Positions 1-5,977 of a stretch of DNA of 10,282 nucleotides are shown here, piece after piece; positions within the stretch are counted from its first letter, which is position 1; each line of letters begins with the position of its first letter. A model generated the notes under the pieces. It did no database searches and was not told where the DNA came from. It saw nothing but the letters and a program-made list of their open reading frames with translations. The stretch comes from an uncultured Bacilli bacterium (GTDB lineage: Bacteria; Bacillota_I; Bacilli_A; RF39; UBA660): positions 1 to 10,282 of the forward strand of contig CALVQP010000043.1 of the NCBI GenBank assembly GCA_944358225.1, given 5' to 3'. Made by a program: the position numbers and the translations under genes.

Positions 1-986
1 AAATGGCCCTCTAGATAATACTTAATATATTTTGCGGTATCATTTATCCCATATTTTTTAGTAGCATAAATAATATATTCATTTAATATTTCTTTTTGTT
101 GATTAGAAACAAACTCTGCTTTAGCATTAAACCCATTATTTTTATAACTTTCGATCAATTGATAATATTCCTCTAATGGCATATCTGTTGCTAAACTTTG
201 TGAAATTAAGTATATAACTTCTTTATAATTTTTCATCATTAAATTAATATCATGATTAAATCTTTTATAATAATTATTTTGCTGAAATAGAAAGTTTTGA
301 AAAAATTCATTATCATTACTTATTTTTTGCCAAAAAGAACGCATAAACACAATAAAATCGTCAATAGAGACGTTCCTTAATAAATTTTGATTCCTTCTTA
401 GAGTGAAGTAATAGCTTAACACACTACATACTACACCATTAAAACTAAGCATGTCATCATATGCATATCCAATTATACCGTTTCGCATTACAAAAGGGTT
501 TGTAGGTCGAAAATTTGCAGTCAAAAATTGATTAGAATTAATAAAATTAATTAATTTTTCTGTCTCATCTTTATTTGCCATTCTTAAAACTATTGAATCA
601 GAACGAATTATATCGGCAACTTTGGAACTAGTTGTCATTTTACTAGCTTCAATAAAGTCATAAATTATATTAACAGCTTCATAAATCTTATCTTTTGGAA
701 ATGATAAATATAGTTTATATGTTTTTAAAGATTCCTTTTTATAACTTTGAAATTGTAAAAAACGTTTTTGGGCTTGTGAGTGAAATACATTTAAATGATC
801 ACTATTTTTAAATCTATCAATCCAATTATCAAATAAATTTTTAATATTTCCGTCAGTATCATATGTAATACCATAATTCATTAAACTACTATAAAAAGTA
901 TCGCTAGTAATTTGCAAGCTTGGATTTTGTTCATAGATAGCAGCATAATATTTTAAGAAATTATCCATTTCAATTTTTCGATTCAT
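1..986 (-). CDS. Large protein of unknown function, C-terminus beyond the left edge
   Basis: An open frame on the minus strand gives 328 complete codons before the edge, so the C-terminus is missing. I chose the ATG at 986 because GGAG (999-996) lies 9 bases upstream; ATGs at 1004, 1001 and 992 are in frame but have worse spacing. The start lies inside the end of the preceding small gene (17-base overlap), which suggests translational coupling. I do not recognise a confident family. There is no signal peptide or clear membrane segment; the protein is rich in Asn, Tyr, Phe and Lys. Likely conserved-looking blocks are KLYLSFPKDKIYEA (91-104), SSKVADIIRSDSIVLRM (120-136) and NPFVMRNGIIGYAYDD (163-178), followed by helical sequence. 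The middle blocks faintly recall the HopA1/OspF-type lyase-like fold (a basic residue, then R-x-D-S-I-V on a beta strand), but this is an impression only. Confidence 0.75.
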   Translation of the reverse strand, partial: MNRKIEMDNFLKYYAAIYEQNPSLQITSDTFYSSLMNYGITYDTDGNIKNLFDNWIDRFKNSDHLNVFHSQAQKRFLQFQSYKKESLKTYKLYLSFPKDKIYEAVNIIYDFIEASKMTTSSKVADIIRSDSIVLRMANKDETEKLINFINSNQFLTANFRPTNPFVMRNGIIGYAYDDMLSFNGVVCSVLSYYFTLRRNQNLLRNVSIDDFIVFMRSFWQKISNDNEFFQNFLFQQNNYYKRFNHDINLMMKNYKEVIYLISQSLATDMPLEEYYQLIESYKNNGFNAKAEFVSNQQKEILNEYIIYATKKYGINDTAKYIKYYLEGH

Positions 987-1167
987 AATCATTTGCTCCA
1001 TCATTATTAATTATTTCGTTAGATAAATCCTTAGTTTGTTCTAGAACTTCTGTTAAGTCAATAGTATCTTCTAACATTAAAGAATCTTCTTTTAAATCAT
1101 CGTCTAATTTAGTAATAATAAGCATTTCTTGGCCATTTAATATTATTTTTTCACTTTCCATAATCAT
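970..1167 (-). CDS. Small acidic protein of unknown function
   Basis: A 65-residue frame with ATG at 1167 and TGA at 972-970. The start is supported by a strong ribosome binding site, AGAAGG, at 1179-1174, 6 bases upstream. A second in-frame ATG lies two codons later. The protein is strongly acidic: a short N-terminal part that looks like beta strands (residues 5-20) is followed by a Glu/Asp-rich stretch, probably helical (residues 21-52), and a polar Asn-rich tail. No Cys, signal peptide or membrane segment is seen. It is the first gene of a minus-strand pair and overlaps the large gene by 17 bases, so the two are probably made together; it could be a partner or chaperone, but nothing in the sequence proves that. 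An extended -10 lies 19 bases upstream of the start codon. Confidence 0.65.
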   Translation of the reverse strand: MIMESEKIILNGQEMLIITKLDDDLKEDSLMLEDTIDLTEVLEQTKDLSNEIINNDGANDYESKN

Positions 1168-1185
1168 TAATTCCCTTCTAATAAA

Positions 1186-1194
1186 AGTATATCA
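1186..1194 (-). promoter_or_regulatory. Extended -10 promoter for the leftward small/large gene pair
   Basis: On the minus strand the sequence reads TGA-TATACT (1194-1186), an extended -10 element matching the SigA consensus at five of six hexamer bases. It lies 18 bases upstream of the AGAAGG site of the 65-residue gene or less, giving a short leader. The -35 position (1214-1209, TAAGCA) is poor, as is common for extended -10 promoters. Confidence 0.5.
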
Positions 1195-1230
1195 CAGTCT
1201 GCTATTATTGCTTATTAATTATATCTAGAT

Positions 1231-1246
1231 GTTAACTTTAGTTGAC
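1231..1246. promoter_or_regulatory. Imperfect inverted repeat, candidate operator
   Basis: GTTAACT (1231-1237) and AGTTGAC (1240-1246) form a 7-base inverted repeat with one mismatch and a 2-base spacer. The right arm overlaps the -35 of the promoter for the XRE gene, and a further CAACT half-site is at 1274-1278. Position and symmetry fit an autorepressor site for the XRE protein encoded next to it; this is inference, as no family-specific operator is known to me. Confidence 0.35.
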
Positions 1247-1270
1247 GAATTTCCAGCTGTTTAATATAGA
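1242..1270 (+). promoter_or_regulatory. SigA-type promoter of the XRE/DUF4097 operon
   Basis: TTGACG (1242-1247) and TATAGA (1265-1270) are separated by 17 bases, the optimal spacing. Five of six bases match at -35 and four of six at -10. The predicted transcript starts near 1277, giving a leader of about 36 bases before the ATG at 1313. A second extended -10 (TGATATATT, 1287-1295) without a good -35 is a possible alternative. Confidence 0.6.
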
Positions 1271-1312
1271 TTGCAACTGAAAATATTGATATATTAAGTA
1301 TGAGGTGACAAA

Positions 1313-1930
1313 ATGAGCTTAGGTCAAAAACTATTAGATTTAAGAAAAAAGAAAAACTTATCCCAAGAAGAAGCTGCTGAAAAACTGCATGTTTCTAGAC
1401 AAACTATTTCTAAATGGGAAACAAGTCAAAGCACTCCAGATTTCGATAAACTGGCATCGATTTGTAAATTATACCAAATATCCGCTGATGATTTAATTAA
1501 CAATGATAGCATTTTTGCAAGCAAAACACCTGTCAAAAAGAATAATCGTAATATTTGGTTAGGAATTGGTATTTTTCTATATTTCATTGCCGTTATTTGG
1601 ATTATAGTAAGCATACCAACTTTCAAAGTCGATGCTATTTTAGCTACAGCTATTTTTATTTTAATTTGTGGTATAGCTACGGTAATATTAATTTGTATGG
1701 AAACTAAAATTCCCGCCAAGGATAATTTAGTTGAAAATAACAAAAAAGAAAATCCTCTTTTAAAAATTATTAATAGCATATTATCTTTAATAACTTTAAT
1801 AATCTATTTAACAATAAGTATTATAACCATGGCTTGGAATATTACCTGGATAATTTGGATAATTTATGCTTTAATTCTTGAAATAATCAAATTAATTTTT
1901 ACCTTAAAAGGAGAAAACTATGAAAAATAA
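1313..1930 (+). CDS. Membrane-anchored XRE-family transcriptional regulator
   Basis: The N-terminus (residues 4-60) is a clear Cro/C1-type helix-turn-helix: LSQEEAAEKLHVSRQTISKW (16-35) contains the turn and recognition helix, followed by the usual TPDFDKLASICKLYQISADDL stabilising helices, given here only by position (41-61). A polar linker (66-80) leads to four predicted membrane segments at about 81-103, 107-129, 150-173 and 176-198. Such proteins bind DNA from the membrane and are usually tied to envelope signals. The start has a GGTG ribosome binding site 5 bases before the ATG, a pattern repeated at several genes of this window. It overlaps the DUF4097 gene by 11 bases, so they form one operon. 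Likely autoregulated through the inverted repeat at 1231-1246. The exact regulon is unknown. Confidence 0.9.
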   Translation: MSLGQKLLDLRKKKNLSQEEAAEKLHVSRQTISKWETSQSTPDFDKLASICKLYQISADDLINNDSIFASKTPVKKNNRNIWLGIGIFLYFIAVIWIIVSIPTFKVDAILATAIFILICGIATVILICMETKIPAKDNLVENNKKENPLLKIINSILSLITLIIYLTISIITMAWNITWIIWIIYALILEIIKLIFTLKGENYEK

Positions 1931-2810
1931 AAAACTGGTGATTTCACTTATTATTATATTAAGTATTTTAGTAGTAGGTTTAATAATTTTATTTATTGGA
2001 TTATTAACTAATAAAATAACTTTACCATTTTTTAAAGTTAACTTAAATTATCGTATATCAGAAAATTTAATAGTAGATAATAAATACGAAAATGTTTTTT
2101 CAACTATCAACATTAATAGTTCAATAAGTAATATTGAGATTAAGCAAACTAATAATAACCAAATTGCTTTACAAATTTATGGTAGTAAAGATGAACTTAA
2201 TTTACAAGATACTAACAATACTTTAGATATATCTTATAAAGAAAATGGTTGTAAAGGGCTTTGTTTTAACGAAATAGGGGCTAAAATCATTATTTACATA
2301 CCAGCAAATTTTGCTAATAAAATAAATATAACTAATGATTATGGAAAAATATATATAGGTGATCTATCACAAGTTTCACTTAATATTGAGGCAGCTAATG
2401 GAGATTTAAAAATAAATAAAATTGCTTCTTTAGAGTTAAAAGCTGATTATTTAGATATAGAAATTTTAGATGTTAATAGTGCAAATATTACAGCTGATTG
2501 TAGCGATATCGAAATAAATAAAATAGCTGATGCTAATATAAAAAGTGACTTAGGTGATATCGAAATAAAAAATCTTACCAATTATATAGATTTGCGCTCT
2601 GATTGTGGTGATATTGAAATAGAAAATTTAAATATTAGTAAAGATTCTAGTATTGAAAATAATCTAGGAGATATAATTATTGATTATACTAATGATATTT
2701 ACATTGATTCTCAAGTAGATTTAGGCCAAAATGAGATTGCTAGAAACAATCGTCTAGCAAAAGTAACTTTAAAAATATATAATGACTGTGGTGATGTAGA
2801 AGTTGGATAA
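1920..2810 (+). CDS. Membrane-anchored DUF4097-type beta-repeat protein
   Basis: 296 residues. Residues 1-6 are basic, 7-29 form one membrane segment (N-in anchor or uncleaved signal), and the rest should be outside the cell. From residue 140 on there is a ladder of short repeats of the form D-x-G-D-I-E-I: 140-147, 159-165, 176-182, 193-199, 210-216, 228-234, 248-254 and 289-295. The step is 17-20 residues, with the last gap about twice that. This is the right-handed beta-helix-like pattern of DUF4097/LiaG-type 'adhesin' domains, which accompany envelope-stress regulators in Bacillota. Cys110/Cys114 and Cys193-194 region, Cys229 and Cys290 are notable for an exported protein. GGAG lies 6 bases before the ATG, inside the end of the XRE gene, so translation is coupled. 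Function is probably sensing or modulating the membrane-bound regulator; unproven. Confidence 0.85.
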   Translation: MKNKKLVISLIIILSILVVGLIILFIGLLTNKITLPFFKVNLNYRISENLIVDNKYENVFSTININSSISNIEIKQTNNNQIALQIYGSKDELNLQDTNNTLDISYKENGCKGLCFNEIGAKIIIYIPANFANKINITNDYGKIYIGDLSQVSLNIEAANGDLKINKIASLELKADYLDIEILDVNSANITADCSDIEINKIADANIKSDLGDIEIKNLTNYIDLRSDCGDIEIENLNISKDSSIENNLGDIIIDYTNDIYIDSQVDLGQNEIARNNRLAKVTLKIYNDCGDVEVG

Positions 2811-2819
2811 GTTTTTTGC

Positions 2820-2848
2820 TTGTTCTTAAAAGTTAGTAATGCTATAAT
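2820..2848 (+). promoter_or_regulatory. Promoter of the pyrophosphatase gene
   Basis: TGC-TATAAT (2840-2848) is a perfect -10 with the extended TG element; TTGTTC (2820-2825) is a weak -35 at 17 bases spacing. Transcription should start near 2855, just upstream of the AGAGGGA ribosome binding site (2861-2867). No terminator is visible between the DUF4097 gene and this promoter, so some read-through is possible. Confidence 0.65.
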
Positions 2849-2873
2849 ATCTATCGTGAAAGAGGGAAAATAA

Positions 2874-4499
2874 ATGAAAAAAACATACATATTTGGTCAT
2901 CGTAAGCCGGATACAGACTCTGTATGTTCAAGTATTGCTCTTGCTTATTTAAAAAATAAGTTGGGCTTAGAATGTGAACCTAGAGTTTTAGGGACTATTA
3001 ATAATGAAACAAAATATGCTCTAGATTATTTTAAAGTTGATGCTCCGAAATATTTAAATGATGTTAAAGTACAAGTAAGAGATATAGATTTTAAAAAAGA
3101 TATTGTTTTAAATGCTAAAGTACCAATTGCTAAAGCTTTTAGATATATGATGGAACAAAGTATTACTGCTTTACCTTTAATTAACGATAATAAAAAATTA
3201 AATGGTTTAATTACTTTAAAAGAAATATCTAAAGAATTAATTAATGGTAACATTACACACCTTGATACATCATTTTCAAATATTTTAGATACTATTGATG
3301 GTCAAGAAATATTAAAGTTTGATAACTCAATTACTGGAGAACTTTTAGTAGCTGCTTTTAATAGTGATGATTTCATTAATAAAGTTAAACTACATCCTCA
3401 TCATATATTAATAGTTGGTAATCGTTTTAATATTATAAAAAAAGCTATCGAAAGCCAAATTAAACTTATAATTGTTGTGGGGAACCATAAATTACATGAT
3501 TCTTTAATAGCTATGGCTGAAGATAATAAAGTCAATATTATTTATAGCCCGTTAGATACTTATCAAACTTCTAATAAAATAAGATTAGCTAATTACGCAA
3601 AATCTATAAATATTAATGAACATCCTATTACTTTTGATATTAATGATTATCGTAGCGAGATAGTTGAAGAAATTAACAAATGTGGTCATACTAATTACCC
3701 AGTAGTTAATAGAAAAGGACAGTGTTTGGGCTTATTAAAAGTTACAGATACCTCTAATTATGAAAAACAAGACATCATACTTGTAGATCATAATCAACAA
3801 TCTCAAAGTGTTGAGGGAATTGAAGAAGCTAACATTTTAGAAGTAGTCGATCATCATAACTTGGGAACTATTGGCACCTCAATTCCTATATCATTTCGTG
3901 CTATGCCCGTTGGTTGCACTTGTACAATAATAAATAAGTTATTTGAAGAAGCCAAAGTGGCAATTCCAAAAGATATTGCGGGATTAATGTTATCGGCTAT
4001 TTTATCAGATACAATGATCTTTAAGTCTCCTACTACTACTGAACTAGACAAAGAAACAGCCGCTAAATTAGCACAAATTGCGCAAGTAGACATTGATTCG
4101 TATGGCTATGAAATGTTTAAAGCAGGTTCAACAATTAAAGGAATGACTTGCGATGAAGTATTAAATCAAGATTTAAAAATTTATAAAATCGACGAAGAAA
4201 ATATGGCTATTTCTCAAGTATTTACCATGGATTTTGATGATATCGAAAAAGACATGCAAACTTATGTCAACCTATTAAATACTTTAGCTAATCAAGGTAA
4301 TAAGGTTGCCGTTATGTTTGTTACAGATGTTATTAAAAATGGCTCTTATGTTATCTACAATGACTCTGCCAAAGATATAATTGCGGAAAGTTTTGATTTA
4401 GAAGACATTAAACAAGGAATTTATATTGATAATTTAGTATCACGCAAAAAACAAATGGTTCCTAATATTATGGAAAGATTAATGACTAGATATAACTAA
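2874..4499 (+). CDS. ppaC: Manganese-dependent inorganic pyrophosphatase with CBS and DRTGG domains
   Basis: Hydrolyses pyrophosphate to two phosphates in the cytoplasm, pulling biosynthetic reactions forward. It is a type II (DHH-family) enzyme: GHRKPDTDS (8-16) supplies metal ligands His9, Asp13 and Asp15; further DHH-family motifs are VDHNQQS (304-310), DHHN (326-329) and SDT (378-380). The C-terminal DHHA2 domain ends with SRKKQ (523-527), which binds substrate. Between the first and later motifs is an insert of about 230 residues: CBS1 (about 70-125), a DRTGG-like domain (about 135-245) and CBS2 (about 250-298). At 541 residues it matches the regulated CBS-PPase subclass, in which adenine nucleotides inhibit or activate through the CBS domains and diadenosine tetraphosphate binding has been shown for a clostridial member. 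It is a single-gene unit with its own promoter and a palindromic terminator, convergent with gerQ. Confidence 0.96.
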   Translation: MKKTYIFGHRKPDTDSVCSSIALAYLKNKLGLECEPRVLGTINNETKYALDYFKVDAPKYLNDVKVQVRDIDFKKDIVLNAKVPIAKAFRYMMEQSITALPLINDNKKLNGLITLKEISKELINGNITHLDTSFSNILDTIDGQEILKFDNSITGELLVAAFNSDDFINKVKLHPHHILIVGNRFNIIKKAIESQIKLIIVVGNHKLHDSLIAMAEDNKVNIIYSPLDTYQTSNKIRLANYAKSININEHPITFDINDYRSEIVEEINKCGHTNYPVVNRKGQCLGLLKVTDTSNYEKQDIILVDHNQQSQSVEGIEEANILEVVDHHNLGTIGTSIPISFRAMPVGCTCTIINKLFEEAKVAIPKDIAGLMLSAILSDTMIFKSPTTTELDKETAAKLAQIAQVDIDSYGYEMFKAGSTIKGMTCDEVLNQDLKIYKIDEENMAISQVFTMDFDDIEKDMQTYVNLLNTLANQGNKVAVMFVTDVIKNGSYVIYNDSAKDIIAESFDLEDIKQGIYIDNLVSRKKQMVPNIMERLMTRYN

Positions 4500-4528
4500 A
4501 AAAATTCAGAAATTTCTGAATTTTTTTA
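4497..4528. terminator. Bidirectional terminator: 32-bp perfect palindrome shared by two convergent genes
   Basis: Positions 4497-4528 are a perfect palindrome centred between 4512 and 4513. Its core TTCAGAAATTTCTGAA (4505-4520) is flanked by a run of A on the left and T on the right, so it forms a hairpin with a U-tract on either strand. It begins with the TAA of the pyrophosphatase gene (4497-4499) and ends with the TAA of gerQ on the other strand (4528-4526). Confidence 0.85.
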
Positions 4529-4927
4529 AAACGTTTTTTCGGAATAAGAATGACTATAATTAATTCTTTCATCAAAATCAACATAATTTAAATAAATCAT
4601 TAAGATTAAATACCAATGCCCATTAGCTGGATCACTAATTATTAAATGATCTCTTCCTGCTTCCTCAATAATTCCGGAAAAGATTTTGTCTTTCCATTCT
4701 ATCGAATCAGGAAAAGATACATAAGCTCTCACTCTTTTTCCTTTATTAAGTCTTAAAATATTTTCAATATAACTTTGTTCCATTGATAAACTATTAGTAT
4801 TATTAACAGGTTCAATATTAGCTTCATAATTGTTATTTATAGGTACTTGATTACTTGCAATATTGGGATTAACTGCTGTAGGAAATGTTGGGTTTTGATA
4901 ATAGTTTCCGTTTATAAAAATCACCAT
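4526..4927 (-). CDS. gerQ: Spore coat protein GerQ homologue
   Basis: The C-terminal half (from the ATG-based protein, about residues 50-123) carries the GerQ core: QSYIENILRLNKGKRV, then SFPDS-EWKDKIFSGIIEEAGRDH, then ISDP-GHWYLILMIYLNYVDFDERINY. In Bacillus this coat protein is cross-linked by the transglutaminase Tgl and is needed for germination through cortex lysis by CwlJ. The N-terminal part is a variable Asn/Pro/Gln-rich region typical of the family. The start is unclear: the ATG at 4927 immediately follows AGAAGG with no spacer, a TTG at 4951 would add eight residues but has no ribosome site, and a GGTG (4925-4922) sits 6 bases before an ATA codon. It is divergent from the YitT gene and convergent with the pyrophosphatase. 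It implies a spore-forming lineage; no other spore gene is certain in the window. Confidence 0.88.
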   Translation of the reverse strand: MVIFINGNYYQNPTFPTAVNPNIASNQVPINNNYEANIEPVNNTNSLSMEQSYIENILRLNKGKRVRAYVSFPDSIEWKDKIFSGIIEEAGRDHLIISDPANGHWYLILMIYLNYVDFDERINYSHSYSEKTF

Positions 4928-4941
4928 CCTTCTAGAATAAT

Positions 4942-4949
4942 TTATATGC
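4942..4949 (-). promoter_or_regulatory. Possible mother-cell sigma -10 element upstream of gerQ
   Basis: On the minus strand CATATAAA (4949-4942) resembles the SigE/SigK type -10 (CATA...). An ATATT lies 12 bases further upstream, slightly closer than the usual SigE -35 spacing. In Bacillus gerQ is transcribed in the mother cell, which makes the site plausible; in such AT-rich DNA it could also be chance. Confidence 0.3.
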
Positions 4950-4967
4950 AAATTGGTAATAATATAG

Positions 4968-4973
4968 TATAAT
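4968..4973 (+). promoter_or_regulatory. -10 element for the YitT-family gene
   Basis: A perfect TATAAT at 4968-4973, with a poor -35 (ATGCAA, 4946-4951) at 16 bases spacing. The transcript would start near 4980, directly before the GGTG ribosome site (4981-4984). The element overlaps the divergent gerQ control region. Confidence 0.45.
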
Positions 4974-4989
4974 TATTCAAGGTGATACT

Positions 4990-5889
4990 ATGTTTTTTAA
5001 CATTAATAAATTAATTGAAAAAGTTAATGAAAAAAATCGTATCTTTCGTTTAACAGTTTTATTTTGGGGAGCTTTTTTACTAGCATTAAACTATAATATG
5101 TATTTAAAACCCAATAATTTAGTTACGGGGGGAACAACCGGTCTAGCGATTATTTTACAGACATTAACTAAAATTGATGCTAATATATATATTTATATTT
5201 TTAGTATTCTACTTATTATTATCAGCTTTTTTACCTTAGGATTTAAAGAAACAACTAAATCTGCATTAGGATCTATTATATATCCTTTATTTGTTACTTT
5301 GACAGCTCCTCTTGCGCAAATATTAAATGAACACTTAGTATTAGATAGTATTTATTTAGAAGTCTTAGTATCCGCTCTTATAATGGGCTTTGCTAGTGGC
5401 ATAATATATAAAGTTGGTTATAATACTGGTGGTAATGATATAGTCGTTGCTATTATGAATAAATATGCTAAAATTCCTGTTGGAAAATCAGGATTTATTA
5501 GTAATATAATTATAATATTACTAGGTGGAGCTATATTTGGCGTTAATAACGTTTTATATGCAATTGTGATTATCTATATTAATAGTGTTCTTGTTGATAA
5601 AATTTTAATTGGTATATCTAGTAGTAAACAATTTTTTATTCATACGAAACAAACCCATAAGATTAAAGAACTAATAATTAAAAAATTAGGTGCCGGAGTT
5701 ACTGTTTTAGAAACAACAGGGGGCTATACCCAACATAAAGGAAAGATGCTTATGTGTGTTGTTTCTAATCGTGATTATTATCTTTTTAAAGAATTAGTTT
5801 TAGAAATAGATCCTCAAGCCTTTTTCATTATTAATGATTGCTACGAAGTTGCTGGTGGTGTTAAAAAGCCAACTTTACCTTTTTTGTAA
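4990..5889 (+). CDS. YitT-family membrane protein (DUF161 plus DUF2179)
   Basis: 299 residues, the usual length for this family. The N-terminal two thirds hold about five to six membrane segments (roughly 21-40, 66-84, 93-112, 122-141, 168-187 and 188-206), with the family motifs GGTTGLA (47-53) and GYNTGGND (143-150). The soluble C-terminal part (about 210-292) is a DUF2179 domain, including the Gly/Thr-rich turn GAGVTVLETTGGYT (235-248) and a conserved end DCYEVAGG (283-290). The family is widespread and multicopy in Bacillota; its substrate is not established. The start has GGTG 5 bases before the ATG. It is a single-gene unit ending in a hairpin terminator and is divergent from gerQ with 62 bases between the two starts. 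Confidence 0.92.
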   Translation: MFFNINKLIEKVNEKNRIFRLTVLFWGAFLLALNYNMYLKPNNLVTGGTTGLAIILQTLTKIDANIYIYIFSILLIIISFFTLGFKETTKSALGSIIYPLFVTLTAPLAQILNEHLVLDSIYLEVLVSALIMGFASGIIYKVGYNTGGNDIVVAIMNKYAKIPVGKSGFISNIIIILLGGAIFGVNNVLYAIVIIYINSVLVDKILIGISSSKQFFIHTKQTHKIKELIIKKLGAGVTVLETTGGYTQHKGKMLMCVVSNRDYYLFKELVLEIDPQAFFIINDCYEVAGGVKKPTLPFL

Positions 5890-5905
5890 TATTGAATGAC
5901 TTAAT

Positions 5906-5944
5906 AAAAGGACAAATTTACCATTTATTTAGTTCTTTTTTTTT
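5906..5944 (+). terminator. Rho-independent terminator after the YitT gene
   Basis: AAAAGGAC (5906-5913) pairs with GTTCTTTT (5932-5939), with one G-U pair and an 18-base loop in which AAAT/ATTT can pair further. A run of nine T (5936-5944) follows the stem. The -10 of the ftsE promoter begins directly at the end of the T-run. Confidence 0.7.
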
Positions 5945-5952
5945 GATATAAT
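5944..5952 (+). promoter_or_regulatory. Extended -10 promoter of the ftsE operon
   Basis: TGA-TATAAT (5944-5952) is a perfect -10 with an extended TG element; its TG begins on the last base of the preceding terminator T-run. The -35 position (5924-5929) falls inside the terminator hairpin and is poor. Transcription should start near 5959, ahead of the AAGGTGG ribosome site (5968-5974). Confidence 0.65.
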
Positions 5953-5977
5953 TATCTAAAATAAGTAAGGTGGTAAA

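Noticed and set aside
1426..1779. Minus-strand frame of 117 codons inside the XRE gene
   Set aside because: It is antisense to a well-supported gene, has a hydrophobic composition mirrored from the membrane codons, and has no ribosome site.
2337..2810. DNA repeat array or CRISPR-like structure
   Set aside because: The repeated GATAT-GAAAT words follow the protein repeat in frame, vary at third codon positions and have no constant spacers.
3026..3253. Minus-strand frame inside the pyrophosphatase gene, and a similar one at 3854-4093
   Set aside because: Both lie wholly within a clearly conserved coding region on the other strand and show no recognisable protein features.
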